A stretch of DNA of 5,720 nt from Candidatus Woesearchaeota archaeon (GTDB lineage Archaea > Nanobdellota > Nanobdellia > Woesearchaeales > UBA12501). The stretch covers positions 1-5,720 of the forward strand of contig JACOVM010000065.1 in assembly GCA_016177345.1 (NCBI GenBank), in the 5' to 3' direction. This document shows, piece by piece, positions 5,387 to 5,720 of the stretch; the stretch's first letter is position 1, and each line of letters opens with the position of its first letter. The notes under the pieces were generated by a model. The model made no database searches. It worked only from the letters and a program-made list of their open reading frames with translations, and had not been told where the DNA came from. Both the position numbers and the translations under genes were made by a program.

Positions 5387-5511
5387 CCTTATTCTGGGCG
5401 CCGCTGTGGTTTTCGTTGGAAAGTCTCTTTTTCTTTCCACCTCGCCCAGGCAGGGTGGAAAGAAAAAGAGACCTAAACAAAGTTTAGGCACAGCGGCGCC
5501 CAGAATATAGG
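5387..5511. repeat. 125-bp nested palindrome forming a four-way junction (MITE-like)
   Basis: The outer arms ATTCTGGGCGCCGCTGTG (5391-5408) and CACAGCGGCGCCCAGAAT (5489-5506) are perfectly complementary over 18 bp. Pairing extends outward with 5390/5507 and, after a one-base bulge at 5508, 5387-5389 with 5509-5511. The inner arms GTCTCTTTTTCTTTCCACC (5423-5441) and GGTGGAAAGAAAAAGAGAC (5454-5472) are perfect over 19 bp around a 12-base loop. The two connecting strands are themselves hairpins: TTTC-GTTG-GAAA (5411-5422) on the left, and CCTAAAC-AAA-GTTTAGG (5472-5488) on the right, sharing base 5472 with the inner stem. The whole therefore folds as a cross with four stems, as RNA or as extruded DNA. 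The outer arms are much more GC-rich than the flanks. It contains no credible gene. Candidates are a non-autonomous transposable repeat of ERIC or MITE type, a structured RNA, or a bidirectional terminator, since a T-rich run CTCTTTTTCTTT lies at 5425-5436. I see no clear target-site duplication and no second copy in the window. Confidence 0.85.
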
Positions 5512-5535
5512 TTTTGATATCAGAAACTATAGAAG

Positions 5536-5546
5536 CCTTTATAAAC
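5536..5546 (+). promoter_or_regulatory. TATA-like box for the cold-shock gene
   Basis: CTTTATAAAC, within GCCTTTATAAACAACC, fits an archaeal TATA box. Initiation near 5566-5568 would give a leader of about 130 nt before the ATG at 5695. It lies 25 bp after the cruciform element, so that element could affect this promoter. Confidence 0.55.
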
Positions 5547-5566
5547 AACCTCTTATTTACGCATAA

Positions 5567-5694
5567 ATTAAGAATAAATCAGGACACCATACCTGTTGTC
5601 TTGCGTGTTCAGAAGAAGTACCTTGCTGCTGTTTCTGAATCTCCTTGCACATATCAGCCATGAAATGTTTGTCCTGATGTTCGGAGGAATCATC
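5567..5694 (+). other. Long, probably structured leader of the cold-shock gene
   Basis: No supported gene lies between the promoter and the ATG at 5695. Two complementary pairs are visible: ATCAGGACA (5578-5586) with TGTCCTGAT (5670-5678), 9 bp and enclosing most of the leader, and inside it TTCAGAA (5608-5614) with TTCTGAA (5633-5639). A five-codon frame, MKCLS, runs 5660-5677 and its stop overlaps an ATG at 5677 that is in frame with the cold-shock gene. Bacterial cold-shock mRNAs use long temperature-sensitive leaders; a similar role here is inference. Confidence 0.4.
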
Positions 5695-5720
5695 ATGAAC
5701 GGAACAGTAAAGTTTTTTAA
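5695..5720 (+). CDS. Cold-shock domain protein, N-terminus only
   Basis: Only eight complete codons are inside the window, reading MNGTVKFF. This is the hallmark first strand of the cold-shock domain (M-x-G-x-V-K-F-F, leading to the RNP-1 region), a small nucleic-acid-binding OB fold that acts as an RNA chaperone. GGAGGA at 5683-5688 lies six bases upstream and fixes this start; in-frame ATGs at 5665 and 5677 would add residues not seen in the family. The gene has its own promoter and a long leader. Cold-shock proteins are common in bacteria and patchy in archaea, so acquisition by transfer is possible but cannot be tested from eight codons. Confidence 0.8.

Noticed and set aside
5472..5488. 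Integron attC-like site from the CCTAAAC/GTTTAGG pair
   Set aside because: The core does not match the RYYYAAC/GTTRRRY consensus at the first and central positions. There is no second box pair and no integrase or cassette nearby.
5391..5506. Complete insertion sequence with terminal inverted repeats
   Set aside because: The interior is only about 80 bases, has no transposase frame, and no target-site duplication is evident. At most it is a non-autonomous element.
5387..5511. tRNA or other cloverleaf RNA
   Set aside because: The fold has a cross shape, but the stems are 18-19 bp, and there is no T-loop sequence, no anticodon-type 7-base loop and no 7-bp acceptor stem.
5270..5548. Minus-strand 92-codon frame across the DoxX end and the palindrome
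   Set aside because: It overlaps the DoxX gene and translates the palindrome. It has no ribosome-binding site and no family resemblance.

Overview
This window most likely comes from an archaeon, probably an uncultured lineage of the Woesearchaeota/DPANN type. The evidence is TATA-like boxes (TTTATAAA or TTTAAATA forms) upstream of most transcription units, Shine-Dalgarno sequences of the GGTGA/GAGGTGA kind, at least one start placed as expected for a leaderless mRNA, and an archaeal-looking gene set. The phylum is an inference; no rRNA or other marker gene is present.

Layout. (1) Positions 1-1058 hold two divergent coiled-coil genes. The minus-strand gene is cut by the window edge and encodes a soluble helical protein. 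The plus-strand gene encodes a protein with one N-terminal membrane anchor and a long leucine-heptad coiled coil. They share a 172-bp promoter region. (2) Positions 1168-3887 hold a three-gene plus-strand cluster: a membrane protein with about three transmembrane segments, a MoxR-type AAA+ ATPase, and a DUF58 protein with a von Willebrand A-like metal site. This looks like a compact version of the MoxR/DUF58/vWA systems. The genes probably act together as a membrane-linked ATPase/chaperone module, but the client is not visible here. (3) Positions 3953-5357 hold four consecutive small membrane proteins: a TM2-like protein, a DUF5684-like protein, a two-helix protein of unknown function, and a DoxX family protein. 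They are probably co-transcribed from a TATA box at 3921, with the first gene leaderless and the other three carrying Shine-Dalgarno sequences. (4) Positions 5358-5694 are non-coding. They contain a striking 125-bp nested palindrome (5387-5511) that folds into a four-way junction, followed by a promoter and a leader of about 130 nt. (5) At 5695 a cold-shock-domain gene starts and runs off the window.

The best candidates for something undescribed are the cruciform element at 5387-5511, the Shine-Dalgarno-masking hairpin in front of the MoxR gene, and the structured leader of the cold-shock gene. The protein-coding genes are of recognisable or hypothetical families; several have no established function.
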